64,000 nucleotides of DNA. It comes from Patiriisocius sp047731265. Lineage in GTDB: Bacteria; Bacteroidota; Bacteroidia; Flavobacteriales; Flavobacteriaceae. The stretch is from contig NZ_CP159835.1 of NCBI RefSeq assembly GCF_047731265.1, positions 1,922,001 to 1,986,000 of the forward strand, in the 5' to 3' direction. The notes under the pieces were generated by a model. The model was given only the letters and a program-made list of their open reading frames with translations. It ran no database searches and was not told the origin of the DNA. The position numbers and the translations under genes are program-made. Positions 35,219 to 44,230 of the stretch are shown here, one piece after another; within the stretch, counting starts at the first letter, position 1; every line of letters starts with the position of its first letter.

Positions 35219-36354
35219 GTGTGGCTAAAGAGATAACACAGCAAAAAACAAACCTATATTCCTTAAAAAAAACCGATGTTAATATAATTGCTTTAGGTCA
35301 CGGATTAGTGGGAGGAGCATTAATCAAACAAATTTTAGCGAAGCAAGAATCCTTATTAGAACGTAAAGATCTTAATGTGAAGATTATTGCCGTGGCAAAT
35401 TCGACTAAATTGCTTTTAGCGCCAAACGGAATCAAAAGAAATTGGCTATCAGAAAAGCAAGTGTATGGAACACAATATTCAGTGCAAACGCTTATAGATT
35501 TTGTAGCATTGCACCATTTTGAGAATGTAATTGTTGTTGATAATACAGCAGATGATGGCATTGTTAACGAGTATACCACTTTTGTGAAAGCTGGATTTCA
35601 TTTAGTATCGTCAAACAAAAAAGGCAACACACAATCCTTATATTTTTATAATAATTTACGTCAAACACTACATGTAAATAATAAAAAATATTTGTATGAA
35701 ACTAACGTTGGAGCTGGGTTGCCGCTTATTGACACCATTTCATTATTGCATGCTAGTGGAGAAAATATCACCAAGATAAGAGGTGTTTTTTCGGGCTCGT
35801 TGAGTTATATTTTTAATGCGTTTGGCAATGGTAATCTGTCTTTTAGTGAGGTGCTTGGTCGCGCTGTTAAAAAAGGGTTTACTGAGCCAGATCCACGCGA
35901 AGATTTAAATGGTAATGATGTGGCTAGAAAGCTATTAATCCTTGCAAGAGAATTAGATTTACACAACGAATTGGAAGATGTGAAGGTTGAAAGCTTGGTG
36001 CCAGAAAGTTTGCGAAATAGCGCAAAGGAAGAATTTTTAAACGCGTTAAATCAACTAGATATTCCCTTTAAAATTAAAAAAGTCAATTGTCCTAAAGATA
36101 AAGTGTTGCGTTATGTAGCAGAGCTTTCTGGTAACCTTTCAAAAAACGACGGTGCTGTCTTAGAAGTTAAGTTGGTTCCAGTTTTGAGGAATTCAGCTAT
36201 CGGACAGCTTAGTGGAAGCGATACGATTTTTGAAATTTACACTAAAAATTATGGTAAAAACCCAATTGTAATTCAAGGTGCAGGTGCTGGAGCAGAGGTG
36301 ACTGCGAGAGGTGTATTTGGAGATATTTTAAGATTGAGTTCCAAGTTGAATTAA
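35215..36354 (+). CDS. Homoserine dehydrogenase of the methionine operon
   Basis: The 379-residue enzyme reduces aspartate semialdehyde to homoserine. It shows the NAD(P) loop GHGLVGGALI, TNVGAGLPLIDTI (about residues 163-175), the substrate segment GVFSGSLSYIFN and GFTEPDPREDLNGNDVARKL with the catalytic Asp/Lys region. It has no aspartokinase part and no ACT domain. It overlaps metX by ATGA. It duplicates the activity of the C-terminal half of ThrA at 41792 but is under SAM-riboswitch control, thereby giving the methionine branch its own homoserine supply (inference). Confidence 0.9.
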   Translation: MSVAKEITQQKTNLYSLKKTDVNIIALGHGLVGGALIKQILAKQESLLERKDLNVKIIAVANSTKLLLAPNGIKRNWLSEKQVYGTQYSVQTLIDFVALHHFENVIVVDNTADDGIVNEYTTFVKAGFHLVSSNKKGNTQSLYFYNNLRQTLHVNNKKYLYETNVGAGLPLIDTISLLHASGENITKIRGVFSGSLSYIFNAFGNGNLSFSEVLGRAVKKGFTEPDPREDLNGNDVARKLLILARELDLHNELEDVKVESLVPESLRNSAKEEFLNALNQLDIPFKIKKVNCPKDKVLRYVAELSGNLSKNDGAVLEVKLVPVLRNSAIGQLSGSDTIFEIYTKNYGKNPIVIQGAGAGAEVTARGVFGDILRLSSKLN

Positions 36355-36438
36355 TGATTAAAAAAAAGTCGTGATTCGTATTCCTTGCAGAGAGGGAAGC
36401 GAACGATCGCGAGTCTTATTAGGAACAATGAATAAAAT

Positions 36439-37470
36439 ATGAAGAACACCAATAAATTAAACCAAGCAATTGCCCAAAGAATCCTTGTCTTAGATGGCGC
36501 AATGGGTACTATGTTGCAACGCTATAATTTTAGCGAAGAAGATTTTAGAGGAGAACGTTTCAAAGAATTTCACACATCCGTAAAGGGAAATAATGACTTG
36601 CTTTCTATAACGCAACCCAAAGCAATTGCAGAAGTGCACGCCAAGTATTTTGAGGCAGGAGCAGATATTGTGGAGACGAATACATTTTCAGCAACCACAA
36701 TTGCCATGGCAGATTATGATATGGAAGATCTCGTCTACGAACTCAATTTTGAAAGTGCTAAAATTGCAAGGAAAGTGGCAGATGCTTTTACGGCAAAAGA
36801 GCCACACAAACCTCGTTTTGTTGCTGGCGCAATGGGTCCTACAAACAAAACAGCGAGCATGTCACCAGAGGTGAATGATCCTGGCTTTAGAGCTACTTCT
36901 TTTGAGGAATTGCGAAAAGCATATAAGCAACAAGCGGAGGCGCTATTGGACGGTGGTGTAGATATCCTTTTAGTGGAAACTATATTTGATACGCTAAACG
37001 GAAAAGCAGCATTATTTGCTATTGAAGAAGTGAAAGAGGAACGGAATATCGAAATACCAATCATGGTGAGTGGCACTATTACAGATGCTTCTGGAAGAAC
37101 TTTATCTGGTCAGACTGCGGAAGCCTTTTTAATCTCAATTTCACATATTCCTTTATTAAGTGTTGGATTTAATTGTGCCTTAGGAGCAAAACAATTAACA
37201 CCTCACTTGGAGGTGCTGGCTAGGAAGTCTGATATGGCAATTTCAGCATATCCCAACGCAGGTTTACCAAATGCTTTTGGGGAGTACGATGAAAGTCCTG
37301 AGCAAATGGCAGCCCAAATCCGAGAATATTTAGATAAAAAGTTAATCAATATTATAGGTGGATGTTGCGGTACAACGCCACCTCATATTAATGCAATTGC
37401 TGAAATGGCAAAGGAATATAAACCAAGACAATTGGAGTTAATCTCAAAATCGGAACCCCTTTTTAGCTAA
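36439..37470 (+). CDS. metH: Methionine synthase, homocysteine-binding part (split MetH)
   Basis: The 343-residue product corresponds to the first domain of cobalamin-dependent methionine synthase: ILVLDGAMGTMLQRYNFSEEDF at the start (read as ILVLDGAMGTML plus YNFSEEDF) and the zinc ligands in VGFNCALGA (about residue 238) and GGCCGTTPPHI (about 307). It activates homocysteine as a zinc thiolate. The other three domains are encoded 138 bases downstream in a separate gene, an arrangement seen in several Bacteroidetes. Confidence 0.9.
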   Translation: MKNTNKLNQAIAQRILVLDGAMGTMLQRYNFSEEDFRGERFKEFHTSVKGNNDLLSITQPKAIAEVHAKYFEAGADIVETNTFSATTIAMADYDMEDLVYELNFESAKIARKVADAFTAKEPHKPRFVAGAMGPTNKTASMSPEVNDPGFRATSFEELRKAYKQQAEALLDGGVDILLVETIFDTLNGKAALFAIEEVKEERNIEIPIMVSGTITDASGRTLSGQTAEAFLISISHIPLLSVGFNCALGAKQLTPHLEVLARKSDMAISAYPNAGLPNAFGEYDESPEQMAAQIREYLDKKLINIIGGCCGTTPPHINAIAEMAKEYKPRQLELISKSEPLFS

Positions 37471-37608
37471 GAAAAGGACATCTTTTGAAGTCAAAAATGA
37501 AATCGAAATCGAAATTAAAATATATTAAAAGCTCACCAACAGAGCTCTCTCCTTCAAAGGGCGCTAGAGCGGCTGCTCGTTAGAGTAAGCAACAACGAAT
37601 CAAAATCA

Positions 37609-40377
37609 ATGTCAAAAAAGAAAGAAACGAAAAATACTAATACTACGAAGGCGAAAGTTCTCAAGCTCTCAGGCCTTGAACCTTTAGTAATAACCCCAGA
37701 AAGTAACTTTATCAATGTTGGTGAACGTACTAATGTGGCTGGGTCCCGAAAGTTTTTACGTCTTATTAAAGAAGATAAATTTGAAGAGGCCATAGCTGTA
37801 GCGAGAGAGCAAGTAGAAAATGGAGCGCAGATTATAGACATCAATATGGACGACGGTCTCATTGATGGTAAAGAAGCGATGGTTCGGTTTTTAAACCTGA
37901 TTATGGCAGAGCCCGATATTGCACGTGTCCCCATTATGATAGATAGTTCAAAATGGGAAATTATTGAAGCTGGACTTCAAGTGGTACAGGGAAAATGCGT
38001 GGTAAATTCTATTAGTTTAAAAGAGGGCGAAACTCAATTTATTCACCAATCAAAACTAATTAAAAGATACGGCGCGGCCGTCGTTGTTATGGCTTTTGAT
38101 GAAGTTGGCCAAGCAGATAATTTTGCTCGCCGTTGCGAGATTGCAAAACGCTCTTATGATGTTTTAGTCAATCAGGTTAATTTTGCTCCTGAAGATATTA
38201 TTTTTGATCTCAATATTTTCCCAGTGGCTACGGGTATGGACGAGCATCGTAAAAATGCAGTAGATTTTATCGAGGCTACACGCTGGGTAAAAGAGAATCT
38301 TCCCTATTGCAATGTGAGTGGTGGAGTGAGTAATGTGTCGTTTAGTTTCCGCGGAAACAATCCAGTGCGGGAAGCAATGCACTCTGTGTTTCTATACTAC
38401 GCTATAAAAGCAGGAATGAATATTGGGATTGTCAACCCATCAATGTTAGAGGTGTATGACGAGATCCCAAAAGATTTACTGGAGCGCGTTGAAGATGTAG
38501 TGCTGGATAAGAGAGAAGACGCAACAGAGCGTTTGTTGGAATTCGCCGAAACTGTTATCGGTACTGCAAAAGAAAGTACTAAAGATGAATCTTGGCGCGA
38601 AGAGCCATTACAAAACCGAATTACCAGAGCACTTGTTAAAGGTGTTGATGAATATATTATTGAGGATGTAGAACAGGCACGGCAGGAAGCTACTGCCCCT
38701 ATTGAAGTAATCGAAGGTAATTTGATGACAGGAATGAATGTGGTAGGTGATCTTTTCGGAAGCGGAAAAATGTTTCTGCCGCAGGTGGTTAAAAGTGCGC
38801 GCGTAATGAAAAAAGCAGTTGCCTATCTAGAGCCGTATATCGAAGAAGAAAAGAAAAAAAATCACGCTTTAAATTTGTTGACAGATAAGGATGCAAAATT
38901 ACAACAAGTAGGAGCAGGAAAAATATTAATGGCTACGGTAAAAGGGGATGTTCACGATATTGGGAAGAACATTGTTTCAGTGGTTTTGGCCTGCAATAAC
39001 TATGAAATTGTCGATTTAGGCGTAATGGTTCCACCAGAAAAAATAATTGCAGAGGCAAAAGCGCATCAAGTAGATATTATTGGTTTGAGTGGTTTGATAA
39101 CTCCCTCTTTAGATGAAATGGTTTTTTTGGCAAAAGAAATGCAACGTCAAGATTTTAAAGTGCCTTTACTCATAGGAGGTGCTACCACGAGCAAAGCGCA
39201 CACAGCAGTAAAAATAGACCCGCAATATAAATGTGCAGTGGTGCACGTAAATGACGCGTCACGCGCAGTTACAGTGGTTGGTAATTTACTACAAAAAGAA
39301 AAAAAAGAAGGCTACAAAACTGCATTAAAAGAGGACTATGCGCTGTTTAGAGATAAGTTTTTAGGACGTCAACGCACTAAGGAATACCTGACTATTGAAG
39401 CTGCTAAAAAAAATAAATTTAGCATTGATTGGTTGCAGACTGAGGTTTCAAAACCTAATGAGCTTGGCGTCCAAATAGTAGCTGATTTTGATATTACATT
39501 ACTGCAACCATTTATTGACTGGTCGCCCTTTTTTAGGAGCTGGGATCTTCATGGGAGATATCCAGATATTCTCAAAGATGAGGTGGTAGGCGCTCAAGCT
39601 ACAGAGCTTTTTGAAGACGCTCAGGTTATTTTAGAAAAAATAATTTCAGAAAAACTATTAAAAGCAAAGGCAGTCTTTGGACTCTTTGAGGCAAATACAA
39701 TTAATGACGACGATATAGAATTGAATTACAATTTTAGCTCGAACGCTGCCGATAACTCTAATAAAAACCCAATTTTTAGAACCCTGCGCCAGCAATCTAA
39801 AAAAGCAATAGGACGTCCTAACATAGCCTTGGCAGATTTTATTGCGCCAAAGGAAACAGGAATAAAGGATTTCATAGGTTGTTTTTGTGTTTCTACGGGC
39901 TTTGGCACTAAAGAACTCGCAGATAAATATGAAAAAGAGCTTGACGATTATAATGCTATTATGGTAAAAGCTTTAGCCGATAGATTGGCGGAAGCGTTTG
40001 CTGAATATTTGCATAAAGAAGTAAGAACTAAACATTGGGGATATGCTGTTAATGAAACATTAACCAACCAAGATTTAATCAAAGAAAGTTACAAAGGAAT
40101 ACGGCCAGCACCGGGGTATCCAGCCTGTCCAGACCATTTAGAGAAAGAGACCATTTGGGAGGTGTTAAAAGTGAAAGAAAACATAGCGGTGGAATTGACT
40201 GAAAGCCTTGCAATGTGGCCAGCGGCTTCAGTGTCAGGGTATTATTTTGGAAACCCTGAAGCGCGTTATTTTGGTTTGGGTAAAATTAAAGAAGATCAAG
40301 TGGAAGATTTCGCAAAGCGGAAAGGAATTTCAGTAGAAAAAGCAACCAAATGGTTGGCACCTAACATTGCAGACTAA
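37609..40377 (+). CDS. metH: Methionine synthase, folate-, cobalamin- and activation domains (split MetH)
   Basis: The 922-residue product holds the rest of MetH in the usual order: pterin-binding domain (FINVGERTNVAGSRKF, about residues 31-46), the cobalamin cap and B12-binding domain with the His ligand motif DVHDIGKNIV (about 447) and LLIGGATTSKAHTAVKI, and the C-terminal SAM-binding reactivation domain (RPAPGYPACPDHLEK, about 830-845). Together with the gene upstream it makes a complete enzyme. The gap between the two (37471-37608) shows no regulatory element that I recognise. Confidence 0.92.
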   Translation: MSKKKETKNTNTTKAKVLKLSGLEPLVITPESNFINVGERTNVAGSRKFLRLIKEDKFEEAIAVAREQVENGAQIIDINMDDGLIDGKEAMVRFLNLIMAEPDIARVPIMIDSSKWEIIEAGLQVVQGKCVVNSISLKEGETQFIHQSKLIKRYGAAVVVMAFDEVGQADNFARRCEIAKRSYDVLVNQVNFAPEDIIFDLNIFPVATGMDEHRKNAVDFIEATRWVKENLPYCNVSGGVSNVSFSFRGNNPVREAMHSVFLYYAIKAGMNIGIVNPSMLEVYDEIPKDLLERVEDVVLDKREDATERLLEFAETVIGTAKESTKDESWREEPLQNRITRALVKGVDEYIIEDVEQARQEATAPIEVIEGNLMTGMNVVGDLFGSGKMFLPQVVKSARVMKKAVAYLEPYIEEEKKKNHALNLLTDKDAKLQQVGAGKILMATVKGDVHDIGKNIVSVVLACNNYEIVDLGVMVPPEKIIAEAKAHQVDIIGLSGLITPSLDEMVFLAKEMQRQDFKVPLLIGGATTSKAHTAVKIDPQYKCAVVHVNDASRAVTVVGNLLQKEKKEGYKTALKEDYALFRDKFLGRQRTKEYLTIEAAKKNKFSIDWLQTEVSKPNELGVQIVADFDITLLQPFIDWSPFFRSWDLHGRYPDILKDEVVGAQATELFEDAQVILEKIISEKLLKAKAVFGLFEANTINDDDIELNYNFSSNAADNSNKNPIFRTLRQQSKKAIGRPNIALADFIAPKETGIKDFIGCFCVSTGFGTKELADKYEKELDDYNAIMVKALADRLAEAFAEYLHKEVRTKHWGYAVNETLTNQDLIKESYKGIRPAPGYPACPDHLEKETIWEVLKVKENIAVELTESLAMWPAASVSGYYFGNPEARYFGLGKIKEDQVEDFAKRKGISVEKATKWLAPNIAD

Positions 40378-40409
40378 GAATCGAATTTGAAGATGAATAC
40401 GAAAAATAG

Positions 40410-40521
40410 CATGAGTGACACGAAAATATTGAATAATCAACAGATTGCATCAGAGTATAACAAAAAAGCAAAGAAGATTAATAAAAGAAAAGTCCGTGTA
40501 CTCAGCGGAGCCGAAGTATGA
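40410..40521 (+). CDS. Short ORF overlapping the metF start
   Basis: A 36-codon frame from ATG 40410 ends with TGA at 40519-40521, overlapping the metF ATG as ATGA. The peptide is basic (NKKAKKINKRKVRV) and ends LSGAEV, coded by the short repeat at 40500-40517. No family is recognised. It could couple translation to metF or be fortuitous. Confidence 0.25.
40500..40517 (+). repeat. AGCGGAG-type short repeat abutting the metF start
   Basis: ACTCAGCGGAGCCGAAGT lies directly before the metF ATG. Nearly the same string stands directly before mutS (46711-46728). Confidence 0.6.
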
Positions 40522-41474
40522 AAGTAACAGAACACATAAAAAATGCGAACGGGAAAACTCAATTCTCTTTTGAAATTTTGCCGCCTTTAAAAGGTCAAAA
40601 TATAAACCAGATATTCAAAAATATTGATCCTTTAATGGAATTCAAACCTCCATTCATAGATGTTACCTATCATCGGGAGGAATATATATACAAAGAATTG
40701 GAAAATGGTTTGTTGCAAAAAAAAGTGGTGCGTAAACGCCCTGGAACCGTAGGGATTTGTGCAGCAATACAAAACAAATACCAAGTAGATGCGATACCGC
40801 ATATTTTATGTGGTGGTTTTACTAAAGAAGACACAGAAAATTTTCTGATTGATTTGGGGTTTTTAGGGATTGATAATGTGATGGCTTTGCGAGGGGATGC
40901 TGTTAAAAGTGAAACCTATTTTGCGCCTGAGAAAGAGGGTCATTCATATGCAAGTGATTTGGTCGAACAAATTTCAGAATTAAATAAAGGTCAGTATCTA
41001 GATGCTGAAATTCAAAATCAGGCAGAAACTAATTTTTGTATTGGGGTCTCAGGGTACCCAGAAAAGCATATAGAGGCGCCTAGTCTTGATAGTGATATTC
41101 ATTTCTTAAAAAAGAAAATTAACAATGGCGCTACCTATATAGTAACACAAATGTTTTTTGATAATTCCAAGTACTTTGCCTTTGTGGATAAATGTCGATC
41201 CGCAGGAATTACAGTACCTATTATACCTGGTCTTAAGCCTTTTGCTACAAAAAAACAACTCAATTTAATTCCGCATCGTTTTAGTCTTGAGTTGCCAGAT
41301 ACTTTAATTGTTGAGGTAGTGAAGTGCAAAAACAATGCTGCTGTTCGTGAATTGGGGGTGGAGTGGTGTTTGCAGCAAAGCAAGGAACTTATTGCTGCTG
41401 ATGTGCCTTTTCTACACTATTATTCTATGGGGAAAAGTGATAATATTTATGCGGTAGCGCAATCGCTATTTTAG
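40518..41474 (+). CDS. metF: 5,10-methylenetetrahydrofolate reductase
   Basis: The 318-residue flavoprotein makes 5-methyl-THF, the methyl donor used by the split methionine synthase encoded just upstream. Typical features are FSFEILPPLKG with the catalytic Glu at the start (about residue 19), FIDVTYHREE, NVMALRGDAV (about 119-128) and ITQMFFD-like IVTQMFFDNSKYFAF with PIIPGLKPFATKKQL. Last gene of the SAM-riboswitch unit. It ends without a visible terminator; 317 bases follow before thrA. Confidence 0.93.
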   Translation: MKVTEHIKNANGKTQFSFEILPPLKGQNINQIFKNIDPLMEFKPPFIDVTYHREEYIYKELENGLLQKKVVRKRPGTVGICAAIQNKYQVDAIPHILCGGFTKEDTENFLIDLGFLGIDNVMALRGDAVKSETYFAPEKEGHSYASDLVEQISELNKGQYLDAEIQNQAETNFCIGVSGYPEKHIEAPSLDSDIHFLKKKINNGATYIVTQMFFDNSKYFAFVDKCRSAGITVPIIPGLKPFATKKQLNLIPHRFSLELPDTLIVEVVKCKNNAAVRELGVEWCLQQSKELIAADVPFLHYYSMGKSDNIYAVAQSLF

Positions 41475-41666
41475 GGGTTTAGCAATAAATGGAGATTGGT
41501 ATAATTTTTTAAGTTTTGAATAGTTTGTATTTAAAAATGAAATTGGATTTCTTTTTTATAGAAAGTAAGGTTGCGATTTCAAAGTTGAAAAATGTTTATG
41601 AAGCTGATTAAAAGGATTTAAATTAGATTTGGAAAACTCGAATACTTTTTTGATATTTACAGTATA

Positions 41667-41714
41667 ATGATGGATAAATTTACAATTACGATAATTACAA
41701 CGCTACCCATTTAG
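41667..41714 (+). CDS. Thr/Ile-rich leader peptide of the thr operon
   Basis: ATG ATG at 41667-41672 opens a 15-codon frame, MMDKFTITIITTLPI, stop TAG 41712-41714. It contains four threonine and four isoleucine codons, the end products of the operon behind it, and is followed 32 bases later by an intrinsic terminator in front of thrA. This is the arrangement of a transcription attenuator such as the E. coli thr leader. The rest of the gap (41475-41666) is AT-rich without other features. Confidence 0.8.
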   Translation: MMDKFTITIITTLPI

Positions 41715-41746
41715 GTAAGGTTGTATGTTGTCTTTTAGATATGTAG

Positions 41747-41773
41747 CCTTTCTTTTTTTAGAAAGGTTTTTTT
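41747..41773 (+). terminator. Attenuator terminator before thrA
   Basis: CCTTTCT (41747-41753) pairs with AGAAAGG (41760-41766) across a T-rich loop, followed by seven T, 18 bases before the thrA ATG. AAGG in the stretch after the leader stop (41716-41720) could compete for the CCTT arm. Confidence 0.8.
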
Positions 41774-41791
41774 ATTATAATAATTAAGCAA

Positions 41792-44230
41792 ATGAAAGTA
41801 TTAAAATTTGGTGGCAGTTCTGTCGCAACTGCAGATAGCATTAAAAAGGTTTGGAATATCGCAATAGAAGCCGCAAAAAATGACAAAGCGATCATTGTGG
41901 TCTCTGCATTTGGAGGTGTTACAGATTTATTGCAGCGCGCTGGTGAACAGGCAAACCTAAAAGATGAAACCTATCTAAAAACGTTGAGTTTAATCTCAGA
42001 ACGTCACCATGCAGAGGCAACACAATTAAAATTGTCTGACACTGCTATCAATCATTTGGAGGATTTATTGGAGCAATTAAAAAATATTTTACAAGGTATT
42101 TACTTAATCAACGAGTTTTCTGATAAAACAATAGATAAGGTGCTGAGTTATGGAGAACTATTGTCTGCTTTCCTTATTTCTGAAATGAGCAACATTCAAG
42201 ATATTTCGGTTTCATTTAAAGACAGTCGGGAATTATTAAAAACAGATGTCAATTTTACGCGAGCGGATATTTTACAACCTACAACAGATACTTTGATTCA
42301 AGAATATTTTCGGAGTGATATATCGCAATTAACAATTATGCCGGGTTTTATTTCAAGCACGGTCAAAGGGGAAACGACAACTTTAGGAAGAGGAGGCTCA
42401 GATTACACAGCAGCAATTTTAGCGGCTGCGCTTGATGTTAAAATACTAGAAATATGGACTGATGTAAGCGGCATGTATACTGCAAATCCTAAACTTGTCG
42501 CGCAAGCATATGCCATTCCAGAAATTTCATACCACGAGGCAATGGAATTATCTCATTTTGGCGCAAAAGTATTATACCCTCCTACTATAGTGCCCTTGTT
42601 GCAAAAGAATATTCCTATAATGATCAAAAACACTTTTGAACCTTTAGAAGGAGGAACTCTTATTACTGACTCTTCTCATAGCAAGAAAAAACCAGTAAAA
42701 GGAATAACGCATTTAAGTAACATTGCGCTGCTTACTCTGGAGGGGAATGGAATGGTAGGAATTCCAGGAATCTCAAAACGACTTTTTGAAGCCTTATCTG
42801 CGGTGAAGGTGAATATCATTTTAATTACACAAGCATCATCTGAACATTCTATTTGTGTAGCCGTTGATGCCGTTGATACTGAACGTGCATCAACAGCGAT
42901 TGATACAATGTTTAAATATGAAATAGCCAGCCAAGAGCTACAGCCTACTATTGTGGAGCATGATCTCGCAATCATTGCAGTAATAGGTGATGGGATGAAA
43001 AATCATCAAGGTATTAGCGGTGATATGTTTAGTGTTTTAGGTAATAATAATGTGAATATTCGCGCGATAGCACAAGGGGCTTCAGAGCGAAATATTTCTG
43101 CAGTAATTGCTAAAAAGGATGTGACTAAAGCATTAAACGTATTGCACTATCGCTTTTTTGAGAAACAGATAAAAACCATAAATCTTTTTATTGTAGGTGT
43201 AGGAAATGTAGGTGCTCGATTACTTGCTCAAATTGCACAGCAACAGGCTTATTTACTGGCGCATTTAATGTTAAAGATAAACGTGGTGGGTTTGAGTAAT
43301 TCTCGCAAAATGCTTTTTGATTCGAACGGCATATCTTTAGATAACTGGCAAGAGCAATTAGATAATGGTCAGTCAAATAAAGACGATGCTTGGTTCAAAA
43401 GCATTTGCGAGCTCAATTTGGCTACTAGTGTTTTTGTTGATATTACTGCGAATGACACGGTAGCGGCCGGTTATGGTCGTTATTTAAAACAAAGTATCGC
43501 CGTAGTGGCTTGTAATAAAATTGCAAGTTCTAATAACTTCTCGAATTACAAAGAATTAAAAGAATTGTCTAAAAAATACCATACGCCTTATTTATTTGAA
43601 ACCAATGTTGGGGCTGGTTTACCAGTTATTAACACCCTTAATAATTTGATAAATTCTGGTGATCAGGTTACTGAGATCCAAGCAGTACTTTCAGGAAGTC
43701 TTAATTTTATATTTAATAATTTTAATAAAGAACGTTCTTTTTATGATGTGGTTCTTCAAGCGCAACAGGAAGGCTACACAGAGCCTGACCCACGAATTGA
43801 TTTGAGTGGAGTAGATGTCGCAAGAAAAATCGTCATTTTAGCAAGAGAAAGTGGTTATGAGATAGAAATGGATGAGATAGAAAACAAGTCCTTTTTGTCA
43901 AATTCTGGTAATAATGCAGATAGTGTACCCCAGTTTCTAGCAACACTAAAGACAGATGCGGCGCACTATGAAGCATTATTTAATAAGGCGGAAGGAAATA
44001 GTAGCCGGTTAAAATATGTAGCGTCATTAAAAAATGGAAAAGCAAGTGTTGGTCTTCAAGAAATTCCAAAATCACACCCGTTTTATAATTTAGATGGTAA
44101 AGATAATATTGTGTTATTTTACACAAATCGTTATGTGGATCAACCATTGATTATTAAAGGAGCTGGAGCTGGAGCAGATGTAACGGCTTCAGGGCTTTTT
44201 GGAGATATTATTAGTTTAAAAAATGTATAG
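41792..44230 (+). CDS. thrA: Bifunctional aspartokinase / homoserine dehydrogenase
   Basis: The 812-residue enzyme catalyses the first and third steps from aspartate. The kinase half starts MKVLKFGGSSVATADSIKKV and carries TTLGRGGSDYTAAILA (about residues 192-207). Two ACT segments lie in the middle (GMVGIPGISKRLFEALS and MFSVLGNNNVNIRAIAQGAS), where threonine normally inhibits. The dehydrogenase half shows VGVGNVGARLL (about 469), ETNVGAGLPVINTL and GYTEPDPRIDLSGVDVARKI. The thrB start shares one base with its stop codon. Controlled by the leader at 41667-41773. Confidence 0.95.
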   Translation: MKVLKFGGSSVATADSIKKVWNIAIEAAKNDKAIIVVSAFGGVTDLLQRAGEQANLKDETYLKTLSLISERHHAEATQLKLSDTAINHLEDLLEQLKNILQGIYLINEFSDKTIDKVLSYGELLSAFLISEMSNIQDISVSFKDSRELLKTDVNFTRADILQPTTDTLIQEYFRSDISQLTIMPGFISSTVKGETTTLGRGGSDYTAAILAAALDVKILEIWTDVSGMYTANPKLVAQAYAIPEISYHEAMELSHFGAKVLYPPTIVPLLQKNIPIMIKNTFEPLEGGTLITDSSHSKKKPVKGITHLSNIALLTLEGNGMVGIPGISKRLFEALSAVKVNIILITQASSEHSICVAVDAVDTERASTAIDTMFKYEIASQELQPTIVEHDLAIIAVIGDGMKNHQGISGDMFSVLGNNNVNIRAIAQGASERNISAVIAKKDVTKALNVLHYRFFEKQIKTINLFIVGVGNVGARLLAQIAQQQAYLLAHLMLKINVVGLSNSRKMLFDSNGISLDNWQEQLDNGQSNKDDAWFKSICELNLATSVFVDITANDTVAAGYGRYLKQSIAVVACNKIASSNNFSNYKELKELSKKYHTPYLFETNVGAGLPVINTLNNLINSGDQVTEIQAVLSGSLNFIFNNFNKERSFYDVVLQAQQEGYTEPDPRIDLSGVDVARKIVILARESGYEIEMDEIENKSFLSNSGNNADSVPQFLATLKTDAAHYEALFNKAEGNSSRLKYVASLKNGKASVGLQEIPKSHPFYNLDGKDNIVLFYTNRYVDQPLIIKGAGAGADVTASGLFGDIISLKNV

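Noticed and set aside
36360..36430. GC-richer stretch with CGATCG before metH, considered as a cobalamin riboswitch
   Set aside because: No B12-box or conserved core of a cobalamin riboswitch is present and the gap is too short.
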